Below are positions 36,854 to 45,810 of a stretch of DNA of 64,000 nucleotides, one piece after another (the stretch's first letter is position 1; every line of letters starts with the position of its first letter). The notes beneath the pieces were generated by a model. The model did no database searches. It had not been told where the DNA came from and worked only from the letters and a program-made list of their open reading frames with translations. Location of the stretch: IMG/VR virus record IMGVR_UViG_3300009159_000064, positions 1-64,000 of that record. One strand, written 5' to 3'. The translations under genes were made by a program, and so were the position numbers. The stretch comes from a virus.

Positions 36854-38898
36854 TGTTTAGCCTCCGCCCAACTACGTGCTGCATGGCACGAAACTTTTAA
36901 TGTGACACCCATGATAGTCTTATTGTGACCCATTGCGTTTATTAGCGTAGATATAGCTGATTCTTCTTCATCTTCTGGAGATATGGCTACCAATTCGTCG
37001 TGTACCTGCACAAGCATCTTAGAATTTGTAGAGCGAAAAGCCAAGTCAACATCAATCATTGCCTGTTTACAGATGTCGGCAGCACTACCTTGAATAATAG
37101 CGTTAATAGCTTGACGCTGTGCTCTTGAAACCAACTCAGAAGAACGAGAAGTCAAATCAAGTAGTCTTCGTCTTCTACCGCTTATGGTAGCCGTGTACCC
37201 ACGTTTGGTGGCAGTAGCAATGGCTACCTGTTTCCATCTAGTTAACCCCGAAAAGCTCTTATAATAAGAAGCCAATATCTCCTCAGCATGCTCCGCAGTA
37301 ATACCTGTAACACGTGCAAGCTTGTTAGAACCTCCGCCATACGCTGTAAGGAAGTTAACTCCCTTACCTATTTGTCGTTCTTCAGAAGTTATTTCTGTAA
37401 TATCTTTTTTAAAGACAGCTGCTGCTGTTGCTGTATGAATGTCCTCGTTGTTTCTAAAAATCTCTAACAAACGCTTGTCTTGACTAAACATAGCCATTAC
37501 ACGTAATTCAATCTGATCGTAGTCAGCTACAAGCATGGTGTACCCATCTGGTGGAACAAACAATCCTCTAATGCTTGAATCACGAGGAACATTCTGTAAG
37601 TTTGGTGAGGACGAAGACAAACGCCCAGTCGCTGTTCTATGTAAATTAAAAGATGGGTGTAACTTATTATTGTTAAGTTTTGGAAGAAGTCCATCTACAT
37701 ATGTGTTCTTTAGCTTCTGAGTTTCAGACCAAGTAAGAAGTAACGGAATAATAGGGTGCTTACCCTGAAGACTCTCCAAAGACTCTGTGTCCACGGATGG
37801 TGCTCCTTTTGGTGTTTTCTTGGTGGGTTTTAAACCTAACCCACCATCTCTCTTTTTGTTAAATAAAAACAACTGCTTGTCCTTATTTGAATCTGGATTG
37901 AATCCAGGGTAAGCGACCTCTGACAACAAAAGAAGAGTGTCATTCAACTTGTTGTCTAATTCTTTTCTTAGCTGCTTTAGAGCGTAGCTATCTACAGTAA
38001 TGCCCTCTTGCTCCATAGACATAAGAACACGCATAACTTCCATGTCTTGTTCCATTACTGGAATTAATGAAGACTCGGTTTTTAGCTTTGCCATTAACTT
38101 TATGTAGAGCATCCATGTCCAACGAGCATCTAAATGCACATAACGAGAAGCCATACTAAATGGAACTGAAGTAATAATTTTGCCCAACTTACCTTCTTTG
38201 GCATAAGGTGAATGGGTACCAAAATTCATGGATATTAAATTGGTTAAAGAAAAGCTAGATGAGTTCTCGTCGCAAACATGTTGCAAGATCATGGTGTCAC
38301 GATAAGGACCATGTGGCAACTCTCCATAATACTTTTGGATGGATAAAGCGTCAAACTTTACGTTGTGCCCAACTTTGGTAGCATCACTAAAGAATATGGG
38401 GCGTAAAGTCTCAAAAACATCGTAGCGAGAAAGTTGCGCTGGTGGAGCGGAATGCGTAGCAGGTATATGGTATTTAGTCTTTGCGGTAGATACCAAACCG
38501 TTTTTAAGAACCTTGCGATACTCCAATGGTGGAAGAACAGTACCATCGCCTACTTGTTCAGGAACTAATATCTCTCCTACTGAATGCCCCATTGGTATAG
38601 CCCATGAATGTCCATGTGTTGCTATGCCTAACCAAAATACCTCATTACGAAAAGGGTCAAGTGCAAGAGTTGAAAGATATCGTTGGCGAATTGCTTCAGT
38701 TGATCTAGCTACCACATCCTCACTAGGGTTCTTAAGAGTTGCGATGTGTTCTTTACACTCATTTTTAAAAAGTGTATTAACATCATCGTGACGCTCAAGA
38801 ACCCCACGTGATTCAATGTCAAAGGCAAAAGCCTTAAACTCTGTAACTGTCTCTACTATCTTCTGCAATTCTTCAACGGTGTGAACCGTCTTGTGCAT
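36850..38898 (-). CDS. polA: Family A DNA polymerase with 3'-5' exonuclease
   Basis: A 682-residue replicative DNA polymerase of family A. Exonuclease: FDIES (D27, E29), GHNVKFDA (D183) and LDARWTW (D257). Polymerase: motif A ADYDQIELR (D459), motif B RQIGKGVNFLTAYG (R508, K512, F516) and motif C VHDELV (H633, D634). There is no 5'-3' exonuclease domain, as usual in phage enzymes. F516 at the O-helix position predicts poor use of dideoxynucleotides. Downstream lies the ssDNA-binding protein, upstream the replication helicases, as in other phage replication blocks. Confidence 0.95.
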   Translation of the reverse strand: MHKTVHTVEELQKIVETVTEFKAFAFDIESRGVLERHDDVNTLFKNECKEHIATLKNPSEDVVARSTEAIRQRYLSTLALDPFRNEVFWLGIATHGHSWAIPMGHSVGEILVPEQVGDGTVLPPLEYRKVLKNGLVSTAKTKYHIPATHSAPPAQLSRYDVFETLRPIFFSDATKVGHNVKFDALSIQKYYGELPHGPYRDTMILQHVCDENSSSFSLTNLISMNFGTHSPYAKEGKLGKIITSVPFSMASRYVHLDARWTWMLYIKLMAKLKTESSLIPVMEQDMEVMRVLMSMEQEGITVDSYALKQLRKELDNKLNDTLLLLSEVAYPGFNPDSNKDKQLFLFNKKRDGGLGLKPTKKTPKGAPSVDTESLESLQGKHPIIPLLLTWSETQKLKNTYVDGLLPKLNNNKLHPSFNLHRTATGRLSSSSPNLQNVPRDSSIRGLFVPPDGYTMLVADYDQIELRVMAMFSQDKRLLEIFRNNEDIHTATAAAVFKKDITEITSEERQIGKGVNFLTAYGGGSNKLARVTGITAEHAEEILASYYKSFSGLTRWKQVAIATATKRGYTATISGRRRRLLDLTSRSSELVSRAQRQAINAIIQGSAADICKQAMIDVDLAFRSTNSKMLVQVHDELVAISPEDEEESAISTLINAMGHNKTIMGVTLKVSCHAARSWAEAKQ

Positions 38899-38901
38899 TA
38901 C

Positions 38902-39627
38902 TTACCGAGCGTCAGTAATCTCTGCGGCAATTTCCAAAAGGTCACTGCGGTTAGGGATTGAAATAATCTCAGGTGTGTAGCAATTGCGGTGTAGGACTAC
39001 CATCTCTTCTTCGGTGTACCCGACCATTGACCAATCTGTTAGGTCACGATCATGTACTTTCTGAATGATGGTTTGAGTTTGTGCACCCTTGCCAGTCTTT
39101 GATACTGCCCAATAACTCTTGGATAGTGGGCCTTGAACTGGGTGGGTGTGGAAGTTTTTGAGTTGATCAATTAGACGAACTCCTACTTCAAATGACTTAA
39201 CAGATGTGTCTCCTTCATCACCAAGTACTGCAATGTTAAATGCAAACTTTGTTGATGGGCGATTTCCTGAGTCGCAAAGTGGACAACCATCTTGGTGGTC
39301 AGCTAAGCAAACAAAAGATTTTTGACCTGCACGACCATCAATCCAGTGTGTACGGAATGATGCGTAAGGCTCATCTTCTAGGAACTTAATAATCTGTGGT
39401 TCTTCGGTAACCTTAAAGCGTTGAGCAAACGCTGATGTTGATTCTTGCACTTTTTGTGCAGCACCCCAACCACGCTTGATAACACTTTTCTTAGCTGGAT
39501 CACTAACTGGTGTTTCTACTCTTGATTTTTGTGCAAGAGGTGAACTCTTTGTTTCAGCAGCTGGTGGAGTGTCAAACTCCACTTCGTCTGTGTCAAAGTC
39601 TTCGTCATATTTATTTGGCATTGGCAT
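38902..39627 (-). CDS. ssDNA-binding protein (gp32-like)
   Basis: A 241-residue protein with disordered acidic N-terminus and a zinc-binding core: SFVCLADHQDGCPLCDSGNR, in which C-x10-C-x2-C could bind zinc as in T4 gp32-type proteins, followed by KFAFNIAVLGDEGD. It would coat single-stranded DNA during replication and recombination. AAGGAAAAAAACA precedes the ATG. Placement between the polymerase and helicase genes supports the assignment. Confidence 0.7.
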   Translation of the reverse strand: MPMPNKYDEDFDTDEVEFDTPPAAETKSSPLAQKSRVETPVSDPAKKSVIKRGWGAAQKVQESTSAFAQRFKVTEEPQIIKFLEDEPYASFRTHWIDGRAGQKSFVCLADHQDGCPLCDSGNRPSTKFAFNIAVLGDEGDTSVKSFEVGVRLIDQLKNFHTHPVQGPLSKSYWAVSKTGKGAQTQTIIQKVHDRDLTDWSMVGYTEEEMVVLHRNCYTPEIISIPNRSDLLEIAAEITDAR

Positions 39628-39664
39628 TGTTTTTTTCCTTTGTGCTTGTGTTTGTTTTTATGTT

Positions 39665-40090
39665 TTAATTTTTCCAATTATCTTTTATGTGTTGCCTTAG
39701 TTTATTCCATGCCGTAGCTGGTACCACACTAGGGTTGCTATCCCCTAAATAAGTATCAACTGCGAACAATATTAAGTCTACCTGCTTCTTGGTGTAAAGC
39801 CTACGTCCTTTTAAAGATTTTCCTGGAGCTTGTATACCAACAGGTAGTTGTGTTCTATAGGTTGTAGGAGGTATTATGCCTCTTGATTCCCATGCTCGTA
39901 TAGTAACAGCTTTTCTTCCTATTACTTTGGCTAACTGTCCTACTGTATAAACTTCAACCCTCTCCCCACGTAAAATGTAAGTAGCAGGTTTGATTCCCGC
40001 AAAAGGATCATCAATACGTTTTTGTTTGCGTACTGTCCTATTACGTGGAGGTTTTTTACCTGGGTAATCCTCTATGCCTTTAATGCCCAC
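39665..40090 (-). CDS. MerR-like helix-turn-helix protein
   Basis: A 141-residue protein. The central segment VYTVGQLAKVIGRKAVTIRA then WESRGIIPPT and GRRLYTKKQVDLI is the MerR/excisionase winged helix-turn-helix (helix 1, recognition helix, wing). N-terminus is basic. It may act as phage regulator of early or replication genes, or as an initiation cofactor. Overlaps the upstream gene by 19 bases. Confidence 0.7.
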   Translation of the reverse strand: MGIKGIEDYPGKKPPRNRTVRKQKRIDDPFAGIKPATYILRGERVEVYTVGQLAKVIGRKAVTIRAWESRGIIPPTTYRTQLPVGIQAPGKSLKGRRLYTKKQVDLILFAVDTYLGDSNPSVVPATAWNKLRQHIKDNWKN

Positions 40091-40491
40091 GTTTCTTTCT
40101 CCACATATAAAGTTTTAACTTTTTCTTGAATTTCTTCATTGTCCCATGCTAAACCAAGTAATTTATCTTCACTGAGTACTTCAATCACTTCTTTAACAGT
40201 ATCCCAATGACCATTCTCTTTTGCCCAAGCTTCAGCTGCTGAGGTATTAAATGTTTTGGAAACACGTCGCTCTCTTTTAATCTCAAAACCTGAAGTGTTT
40301 ATCCAAAGGTTGCCTTTGTCGTCAGGCTTTCCGTGAGCAATGAGCATGTCATTTAATTCTTTTTTGTAAGCATCTACACGCTTTTGTGTAGTCTCTAACA
40401 TTGTTTTATGATTTTGAAACTCAGTAACTAATTTAACAGCATACGCTTCATCAAAAGTTGACTCTGGTTTTTCTCTAACTATTTTGTCCAT
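40072..40491 (-). CDS. Hypothetical helical protein
   Basis: A 139-residue protein (MDKIVREKPESTFDEAYAVK), with NHKTMLETTQKRVDAYKKEL and SKTFNTSAAEAWAKENGHWD. Two helical segments separated by a short beta hairpin. Start at 40491 uses GAGGTATGAG; the MRYEMDK option upstream is possible. Function unknown. Confidence 0.6.
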   Translation of the reverse strand: MDKIVREKPESTFDEAYAVKLVTEFQNHKTMLETTQKRVDAYKKELNDMLIAHGKPDDKGNLWINTSGFEIKRERRVSKTFNTSAAEAWAKENGHWDTVKEVIEVLSEDKLLGLAWDNEEIQEKVKTLYVEKETWALKA

Positions 40492-40492
40492 C

Positions 40493-42037
40493 TCATACCT
40501 CACTGTTGGTTATAAACTCGGATAAAGCACCTAATGTAAGTTTGTAGTCACCTTTAACATCGTAACCACCATCTATAAATGCTTTATTGATATTTCTCTT
40601 CTCTTGCAACATTTCATATTGTCTTTCCTCAATGCTACCCTTCATAACGAAAGAAACAACATTGACGTGTGGAAATTTTGAAGACAATCTGATAATACGT
40701 GCTTCTCTTTGATCTAGTTTGCCAGCAGACCAAGGAAGGTCATAAGAAATAAGGTAGTTAGCAACTGGTAGATCTACACCATAGCCACCTGCATCTGAAG
40801 ATAAAAACAATCTAACATTTGGGTCTTGAGAAAATTGCTGTTTGGAGTTGTCTCTATCTAGCATACTCATTCCTCCCATAAACAAAACGCTTCTTGCAAC
40901 GTGTTTAGTGGCTTCTTGAATAAGTCGTAAGTTCTCTTTAAAGAAGGAGAAGAGAACAACTTTATTAGCTGGGTTCTGTTCTAGTACATCTTCTATGTAC
41001 TGTATCACTGCTTCTAACTTAGGTGTACCTGATGTGGGTGGCAAGATTCCTTGATTGATTAATTTGTTAGCGTACTCACTTCCATGAGTATTGGTTGCAT
41101 CTGCATATTGTTTTGCAGACCAATGAACTAAGGATGGGTTGTCACAAAACATTCTAAGGACAATTAGTTTTGACATGATGTCACCTTGGGCTTCTTTATT
41201 TCCCGATGATCCATAATAGTGACTCCAGATATCAAAACTTCTACCTGCCTGCGTCATAGCTTTTTGAATGGAGTTCAGTAAATCATTAGCTATCTTTCTA
41301 TACACAACTGCACCAGCAGTGTCAAAAGGAACGGGTATTACTTGTTGTATAACTTGTGGCAATTGATCGGCAATGTCTTCTCTAGTTTTGCGAATCATTA
41401 CCCCTTCCATGCTCTGGTGTAACCGTTTTAGGTTACGGTATCTATTTGGCTTACCATAGTGATCTCGGACAATAAAAGTCCTATCAAACACATCTACTTT
41501 GCCAAGAACTTTGGGGTCAACAAACTCCATAATAGAAAACAGTTCTTCTGGTTTGTTCTCAATTGGCTGTCCTGTCAAAGCAAACCTGTAGTGATACCTC
41601 TTGCCAATGCGCTTTATTAAACGTGACCTTCTTGCTTTGGCAGATTTGATAATGGTTGCTTCATCTACAACTATGGCATCAAAGGTATGTTTGTCAAAGT
41701 CAGCTATATCGTTCTTTAAAGATTCGGAATTGACAATAACATAAGTGGAACTAAGTGAGGTTCTCCATTGTTTCTTGCGAGTGCTGATTGTACCATCAAT
41801 GACCGTGCACGAAGAATCCGTAAAGCGTTTTATCTCACGCTCCCATTGATATTTTAGGGAAGACGGAACAACAATCAATGTTTTCTTTATTTCTTGTTGA
41901 TCTTTCAAAGACTCTAGTGCGGAAAGAGTTGTAATGGTCTTACCAGCGCCCATGACTAAGGCCAATAGCATTTGACCTCTGTCAACCATTGAGTCTGAAG
42001 CTTCCTGCTGAAAAGGGTATAAGTTACCTTTAAACAT
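40493..42037 (-). CDS. SNF2-family helicase
   Basis: A 514-residue superfamily 2 DNA translocase. Walker A LVMGAGKT (27-34), motif Ia VVPSSLKYQW, Walker B VVDEATIIK (DEAT box near 125-128), motif III LTGQPIENK, motif V LFLSSDAGGYGVDL and motif VI DLPWSAGKLDQREARIIR. Its C-terminal lobe is complete. Starts at MFKGNLYPFQ with an eight-base overlap (ATGTTTAA) with the primase gene. A second SNF2 helicase in the window lies at 10044-11669, with little obvious sequence match between the two. Confidence 0.9.
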   Translation of the reverse strand: MFKGNLYPFQQEASDSMVDRGQMLLALVMGAGKTITTLSALESLKDQQEIKKTLIVVPSSLKYQWEREIKRFTDSSCTVIDGTISTRKKQWRTSLSSTYVIVNSESLKNDIADFDKHTFDAIVVDEATIIKSAKARRSRLIKRIGKRYHYRFALTGQPIENKPEELFSIMEFVDPKVLGKVDVFDRTFIVRDHYGKPNRYRNLKRLHQSMEGVMIRKTREDIADQLPQVIQQVIPVPFDTAGAVVYRKIANDLLNSIQKAMTQAGRSFDIWSHYYGSSGNKEAQGDIMSKLIVLRMFCDNPSLVHWSAKQYADATNTHGSEYANKLINQGILPPTSGTPKLEAVIQYIEDVLEQNPANKVVLFSFFKENLRLIQEATKHVARSVLFMGGMSMLDRDNSKQQFSQDPNVRLFLSSDAGGYGVDLPVANYLISYDLPWSAGKLDQREARIIRLSSKFPHVNVVSFVMKGSIEERQYEMLQEKRNINKAFIDGGYDVKGDYKLTLGALSEFITNSEV

Positions 42038-42953
42038 GTAACCACCATGGAAACACCGATGCTTTAGAAATAGCTTCATGTATCTCTGAGTCTGTCATAT
42101 CACCAATATCTTTTGCTGTTGTGTGAGCATACTTCAACCATAGTACTGGCTGTCTAAATGCTGGAAGACTTAAATATAATTTTTGGGCAGAAGCAATACC
42201 AGCGCTGTCATTATCTAATGCAATTATAAGTTTGTTTACATGATAGGACATCAACTCTATTTGCTTCTTACTAACATGCGCACCAAACGAAGCAATACCA
42301 CAACAACCACTAACGGCAGTATGGATGCGCACAACATCAAGGGGAGACTCAACCAAGATGCATGTATCACAATCCGCTTTGTCCATACCGAATAAGGTAT
42401 TGGATTTAATAACACCAACAGGGTAGTTTAAAACTTTATCCTTTGATTTAGTCTGCCAACCCAATAGTTCTCCAAGTGGTGACACTATTGGTATTATCCA
42501 TGCGTTATCTTTCGCATCCCATCTAATGCCATACCTGCGTATTGCTTCTCTATCTAGATTGCGAGATGTCAACATGTCATCGGAGGGCACTTGAAACTTA
42601 CTGAAAGTAAACCAGTCAACTTCGGCTGTAGGTTTCTCAACAGATATTGGGTTTAATAATCGAGACAACCCTCCTTGAATAAGAAATTCGTGTACTGCAA
42701 CAATAGAATCAGGTTCTCCAGTAAGGTCAGAAACCAAATGAGATAGTGTGCCACGAGCACCACATGAGTAACATAACCATAAACCGCTTGAAGCATTCAT
42801 GGACCATGATGGCGATCTATCTGCTTTGCCAGTGTTCTTTAGGTGAACTGGGCAACGTGCAGATATCTCAGTATCACCTACTCGTACAACATCAACTCCT
42901 AGTTGCCTAAGAACTTCTGCAAGATCAGTAGTACCATGAATCGCTGTCATCAT
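42030..42953 (-). CDS. DNA primase (CHC2 zinc finger, TOPRIM)
   Basis: A 307-residue DnaG-type primase. Zinc finger CPVH (C34, H37) and CYSC (C61, C64), then an RNA polymerase-like core and a TOPRIM domain: ILVESPLDVVRI (E202, D206) and LIIALDNDSAG (D247, D249). Synthesises RNA primers on ssDNA together with the DnaB-like helicase next to it. Start chosen at 42953, with GGAGAGG nine bases upstream, rather than the more upstream in-frame ATG. Overlaps the helicase gene's stop. Confidence 0.9.
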   Translation of the reverse strand: MMTAIHGTTDLAEVLRQLGVDVVRVGDTEISARCPVHLKNTGKADRSPSWSMNASSGLWLCYSCGARGTLSHLVSDLTGEPDSIVAVHEFLIQGGLSRLLNPISVEKPTAEVDWFTFSKFQVPSDDMLTSRNLDREAIRRYGIRWDAKDNAWIIPIVSPLGELLGWQTKSKDKVLNYPVGVIKSNTLFGMDKADCDTCILVESPLDVVRIHTAVSGCCGIASFGAHVSKKQIELMSYHVNKLIIALDNDSAGIASAQKLYLSLPAFRQPVLWLKYAHTTAKDIGDMTDSEIHEAISKASVFPWWLHV

Positions 42954-44184
42954 TATCATCATCCTCTCCAACCTCTGTAAAGTCCATGTTATTCCAATCC
43001 CAGTTAATTCTGATCTCACCTAATGGAGCAGAACGAGCAAGTACTACACGGATAATAGATTGATTGTCTATGTCAGGATCAGACTCCACACCAACGATTA
43101 GGTCTGAGTCTTGGGCAAAAGAAGATGTGTATCCAATTGAATCAGCAGTGATGCGCCTTGACTTCTTGTTACCTAACTTCCAAGACAGTACCTGTGTTGT
43201 CCCAATGACTGGAATGTCAGAATTTTGTGCAAGTCGCTTAAGTGAGCGAGTGATGTTAGTTAATGCTTGAGGAGATCCTTTGGGTTCACCATTCTCATCG
43301 TCCATTAAGTAAACACCGTCAACAAATAAGATGTCGGGCTTAAACTCTTTTACCTTTGCGGCAAGCGCACTAACCGTTGTCAGAGATGATGTATCTTCTG
43401 TAACAATAAATGGGTGCATGTTCTTTCTCATGCGTAAGGTGTCCGTTATCTTTGCTAGTTCATTATTGGTGAGTGAACCACGAAGAATATTTGTGTACGA
43501 GACTTTAGAAACAATTGCGTCGTAACGTGCTGCTTGCTCTTCTGCTGACATTTCAAACGATACAAATAACGGAGATTTTCCGTGAAGGTGAGCAGCGTTA
43601 GCCATGATTAGCGTCATCAATGACTTACCCTTTTTAGCTTCACCTACAAAGGTAATCAACTGCTGTGGTCTAAAGCCAGATGTTATTCTGTCAAGACCCA
43701 GTAACCCAGTAGGTATACCACGTAAGGCATTAGGTGTACTTTGTAATTCTTTGTACTTGTCAACTCGTTGTTCCCAAGTGTCAATCAAGTTAATATCACG
43801 AAGTCGTGCAGTCTCTGCTGAGGCTAACTGCACACCCTTAGATAATTCAAGAAGTGCTTTTGCTGTATCCCCTGATTCCAAAGATGGTACAGCTAAAGCC
43901 ATCGCCTCTAGCAAATTGCGATGTCTGTATGAGTTATAAACCTCATCAATTAGCGCAGTGAATGGTTCTTCTTCCGCACTGATTAAACGAATATCACCAA
44001 ACTCTTGGCTTAGTGCACGCTTTGTTGGCACCTCTCCATGATCTCGCCAAAAGGTGACAACCCATGACCATACCTTTGACCACTCTTTGGTAAAGTGATC
44101 TTCTTTAACTCCAGACTTTAAAGCAACAGTTAAGTCTTTAGTTTGTATTACCTTGCTGATTAAGAGATGTTCTGCACTAGCCAT
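42925..44184 (-). CDS. DnaB-like replicative helicase
   Basis: A 419-residue protein with an N-terminal helical domain and a RecA-like motor: Walker A GEAKKGKS (181-188), Walker B DILFVDGVYLM, H3-type IPVIGTTQVLSWK and H4-like end. It unwinds the phage fork in front of the polymerase. Starts at the ATG overlapping the upstream TAA (TAATG). Directly next to a DnaC-like loader and the primase, so the block is a primosome. Confidence 0.9.
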   Translation of the reverse strand: MASAEHLLISKVIQTKDLTVALKSGVKEDHFTKEWSKVWSWVVTFWRDHGEVPTKRALSQEFGDIRLISAEEEPFTALIDEVYNSYRHRNLLEAMALAVPSLESGDTAKALLELSKGVQLASAETARLRDINLIDTWEQRVDKYKELQSTPNALRGIPTGLLGLDRITSGFRPQQLITFVGEAKKGKSLMTLIMANAAHLHGKSPLFVSFEMSAEEQAARYDAIVSKVSYTNILRGSLTNNELAKITDTLRMRKNMHPFIVTEDTSSLTTVSALAAKVKEFKPDILFVDGVYLMDDENGEPKGSPQALTNITRSLKRLAQNSDIPVIGTTQVLSWKLGNKKSRRITADSIGYTSSFAQDSDLIVGVESDPDIDNQSIIRVVLARSAPLGEIRINWDWNNMDFTEVGEDDDNDDSDSWYY

Positions 44185-44624
44185 TATGCTGACCACGCAG
44201 TCTTAGTAGAAACAACTGTTGACCTAAACCCAATAATCTTTGCGTGCTCTTCATCAGATGTGTACACCTTCTTTATTGATGGAAAAAATCTTAAGTCGTG
44301 TGCTAGTTCTTCAATCGTTGCGTAGGCAAAAACTGAAGTAGATATCCCTTTTCTAACTAACCACTTCTCAATACTGTCAACAAGATACCCTGGCAATAGA
44401 GTATAAACAACTATCCCTACCTGATATCTACTAATTAAATCAATAGCATGTTTGATAGGAACATCATTAGTCTGCCATTGTGCTAGATACTGGTCCCAGT
44501 TCTTACCAGCTTGAGCAACAATTGATCTTGCTTTTTTTATACCTGTAGGTTCTGAAGCTAGTACTCCCTCAAACATTGTGGCTTGAGATATCGGAGAAAA
44601 ATCAGATAGGTCATTCCCCTGCAT
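44184..44624 (-). CDS. Hypothetical alpha/beta protein, HAD-like tail
   Basis: A 146-residue protein starting MQGNDLSDFSPISQATMFEG. After a helix-rich first half comes IDLISRYQVGIVVYTLLPGY and a strand-helix alternation ending EHAKIIGFRSTVVSTKTAWS, which recalls the end of a Rossmann/HAD-like domain. No catalytic motif of either family is complete. It overlaps the DnaC-like C-terminal frame by 14 bases, so it may be a replication accessory. Confidence 0.5.
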   Translation of the reverse strand: MQGNDLSDFSPISQATMFEGVLASEPTGIKKARSIVAQAGKNWDQYLAQWQTNDVPIKHAIDLISRYQVGIVVYTLLPGYLVDSIEKWLVRKGISTSVFAYATIEELAHDLRFFPSIKKVYTSDEEHAKIIGFRSTVVSTKTAWSA

Positions 44625-44901
44625 AATGCTCCATTGCACGATAGTCCTTGCCCAAGAACGGCAAAACACAACAGCACTCACTTAAAATTGACTTAACACG
44701 AGGTCCGTAAATATCGCTTAAACGCGATAATGGAATTTCGCTAGTGATGATCGTTATCAACTGCTGTTCGTATCTGCTGTTCAGCATTGACGTAATCGCT
44801 TTCTTTGTAAAGTCGGTCATTCTTTCTGAACCTAAGTTGTCCAACACTAAAATGTCATAAACAGAGTGAATGTACTTAAGCATGTGCTCATCTCCGTACA
44901 T
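44611..44901 (-). pseudogene. DnaC/IstB-like loader, C-terminal part (frame 2)
   Basis: A 96-residue frame continuing the ATPase core of the preceding gene: VYDILVLDNLG (Walker B), then RMTDFTKKAITSMLNSRY and LITIITSEIPLSRLSD (sensor I and the arginine-finger region). It opens at about 44931, immediately behind a TGA, and its apparent ATG at 44901 has no good Shine-Dalgarno. It belongs with 44847-45257: together they give one DnaC-like ATPase of about 213 residues if a -1 shift occurs between 44931 and 44925. It may be real frameshifting, a mutation or a sequencing error. Confidence 0.6.
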
Positions 44902-45257
44902 CTCTGAAGCTCGTGGTCTGGATTCATCTCGTCATAGGATGCTTCTACAAACTTTTCTGCTGTAATAAAGAAGCCACTTAAAAAGTTGTTTAGTACAACT
45001 TCCCTAAGCACTCCGCAAGCAACATGAGTTTTACCACTGCCAGAACCGCCAAACAAATACAAACCTTCGCCACATTCTCTATTGTGTTCAATGTTGTCAA
45101 TCCACTGTTGAGAGTATGTAACAACATCGGGACTACCTAATTTGGTGTCATAATCATTTAATGTTTTTTTAACAAACCGTTTGGGTATGTGCGCATTTTT
45201 AAGTCGCTCTTCAGGTTGCCTATTGCGCCAGTACTTGGCAGATCTCCACTCAGTCAT
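44847..45257 (-). pseudogene. DnaC/IstB-like helicase loader, N-terminal part (frame 1)
   Basis: A frame of 136 codons beginning MTEWRSAKYWRNRQPEERLK. The Walker A GGSGSGKT (70-77) and the following THVACGVLREVVLN, then FFITAEKFVEASYDE, are typical of DnaC/IstB-type helicase-loading ATPases. After residue 110 the sequence stops making sense (MNPDHELQRCTEMSTC) and no Walker B follows; instead it appears in the -1 frame at 44611-44901. It would load the neighbouring DnaB-like helicase on the origin. N-terminal half is intact. Confidence 0.6.
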
Positions 45258-45651
45258 TACTACCCCTTTTCAGTCTCTTGTCCACAGTGTATTCCGAGTA
45301 ATCAAATTTTGCTATCGGAGTGTCAACTTTCTTCTTTAATGAATCTAACCTCGATGCAAAGCCTTTCCAAGTAGGAACATCTTGGGGTAACGGAGTCTGC
45401 TTTATCTCATGAGCAAACATGTCAATCATTTTGTAAATCTGCTCAACAGTTACTCCCTTGCTTTTTAGAGTTTTAAAGATTTTCATCAAAGCTATGCCGT
45501 TGATTGGAGCATTCAAAGTCATGGCTGACCCTGTAGTCACATCTCTGAAGTAGTTAACCATCCCACCGTTGTACGGTTTCTTCTCAACAGGAAATTTAAT
45601 AACAGGTTCATCTGCTCCTATAGTTTTGCCGCCCCAATCGTCATTCTTCAT
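45250..45651 (-). CDS. Hypothetical protein
   Basis: A 133-residue protein, MKNDDWGGKTIGADEPVIKF, then NYFRDVTTGSAMTLNAPING and helical MKIFKTLKSKGVTVEQIYKM. It overlaps the DnaC-like gene by eight bases and the next upstream gene by 11; within the initiator/loader block. Possibly a replication partner; no family recognised. Confidence 0.6.
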   Translation of the reverse strand: MKNDDWGGKTIGADEPVIKFPVEKKPYNGGMVNYFRDVTTGSAMTLNAPINGIALMKIFKTLKSKGVTVEQIYKMIDMFAHEIKQTPLPQDVPTWKGFASRLDSLKKKVDTPIAKFDYSEYTVDKRLKRGSND

Positions 45652-45808
45652 TCCAAGTAGGCTTTCCTTTTGGACCAACAAAACGAACTCTAATTTTTTT
45701 ACCGTTTTCTACTGGGGTTAAAGACATCCGTGAAGACAATACTTCCTTGCCCTTTTCATTTAATTCTTTGATGCTGTACTCCCACATCCATACCATTCCT
45801 TTTGCCAT
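45641..45808 (-). CDS. Hypothetical small basic protein
   Basis: A 55-residue protein (MAKGMVWMWEYSIKELNEKG), with KKIRVRFVGPKGKPTW at the end, looking like a small beta barrel or KOW-like element. GGAGAG lies nine bases before the ATG at 45808. Function unknown. Confidence 0.55.
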   Translation of the reverse strand: MAKGMVWMWEYSIKELNEKGKEVLSSRMSLTPVENGKKIRVRFVGPKGKPTWNEE

Positions 45809-45810
45809 GA

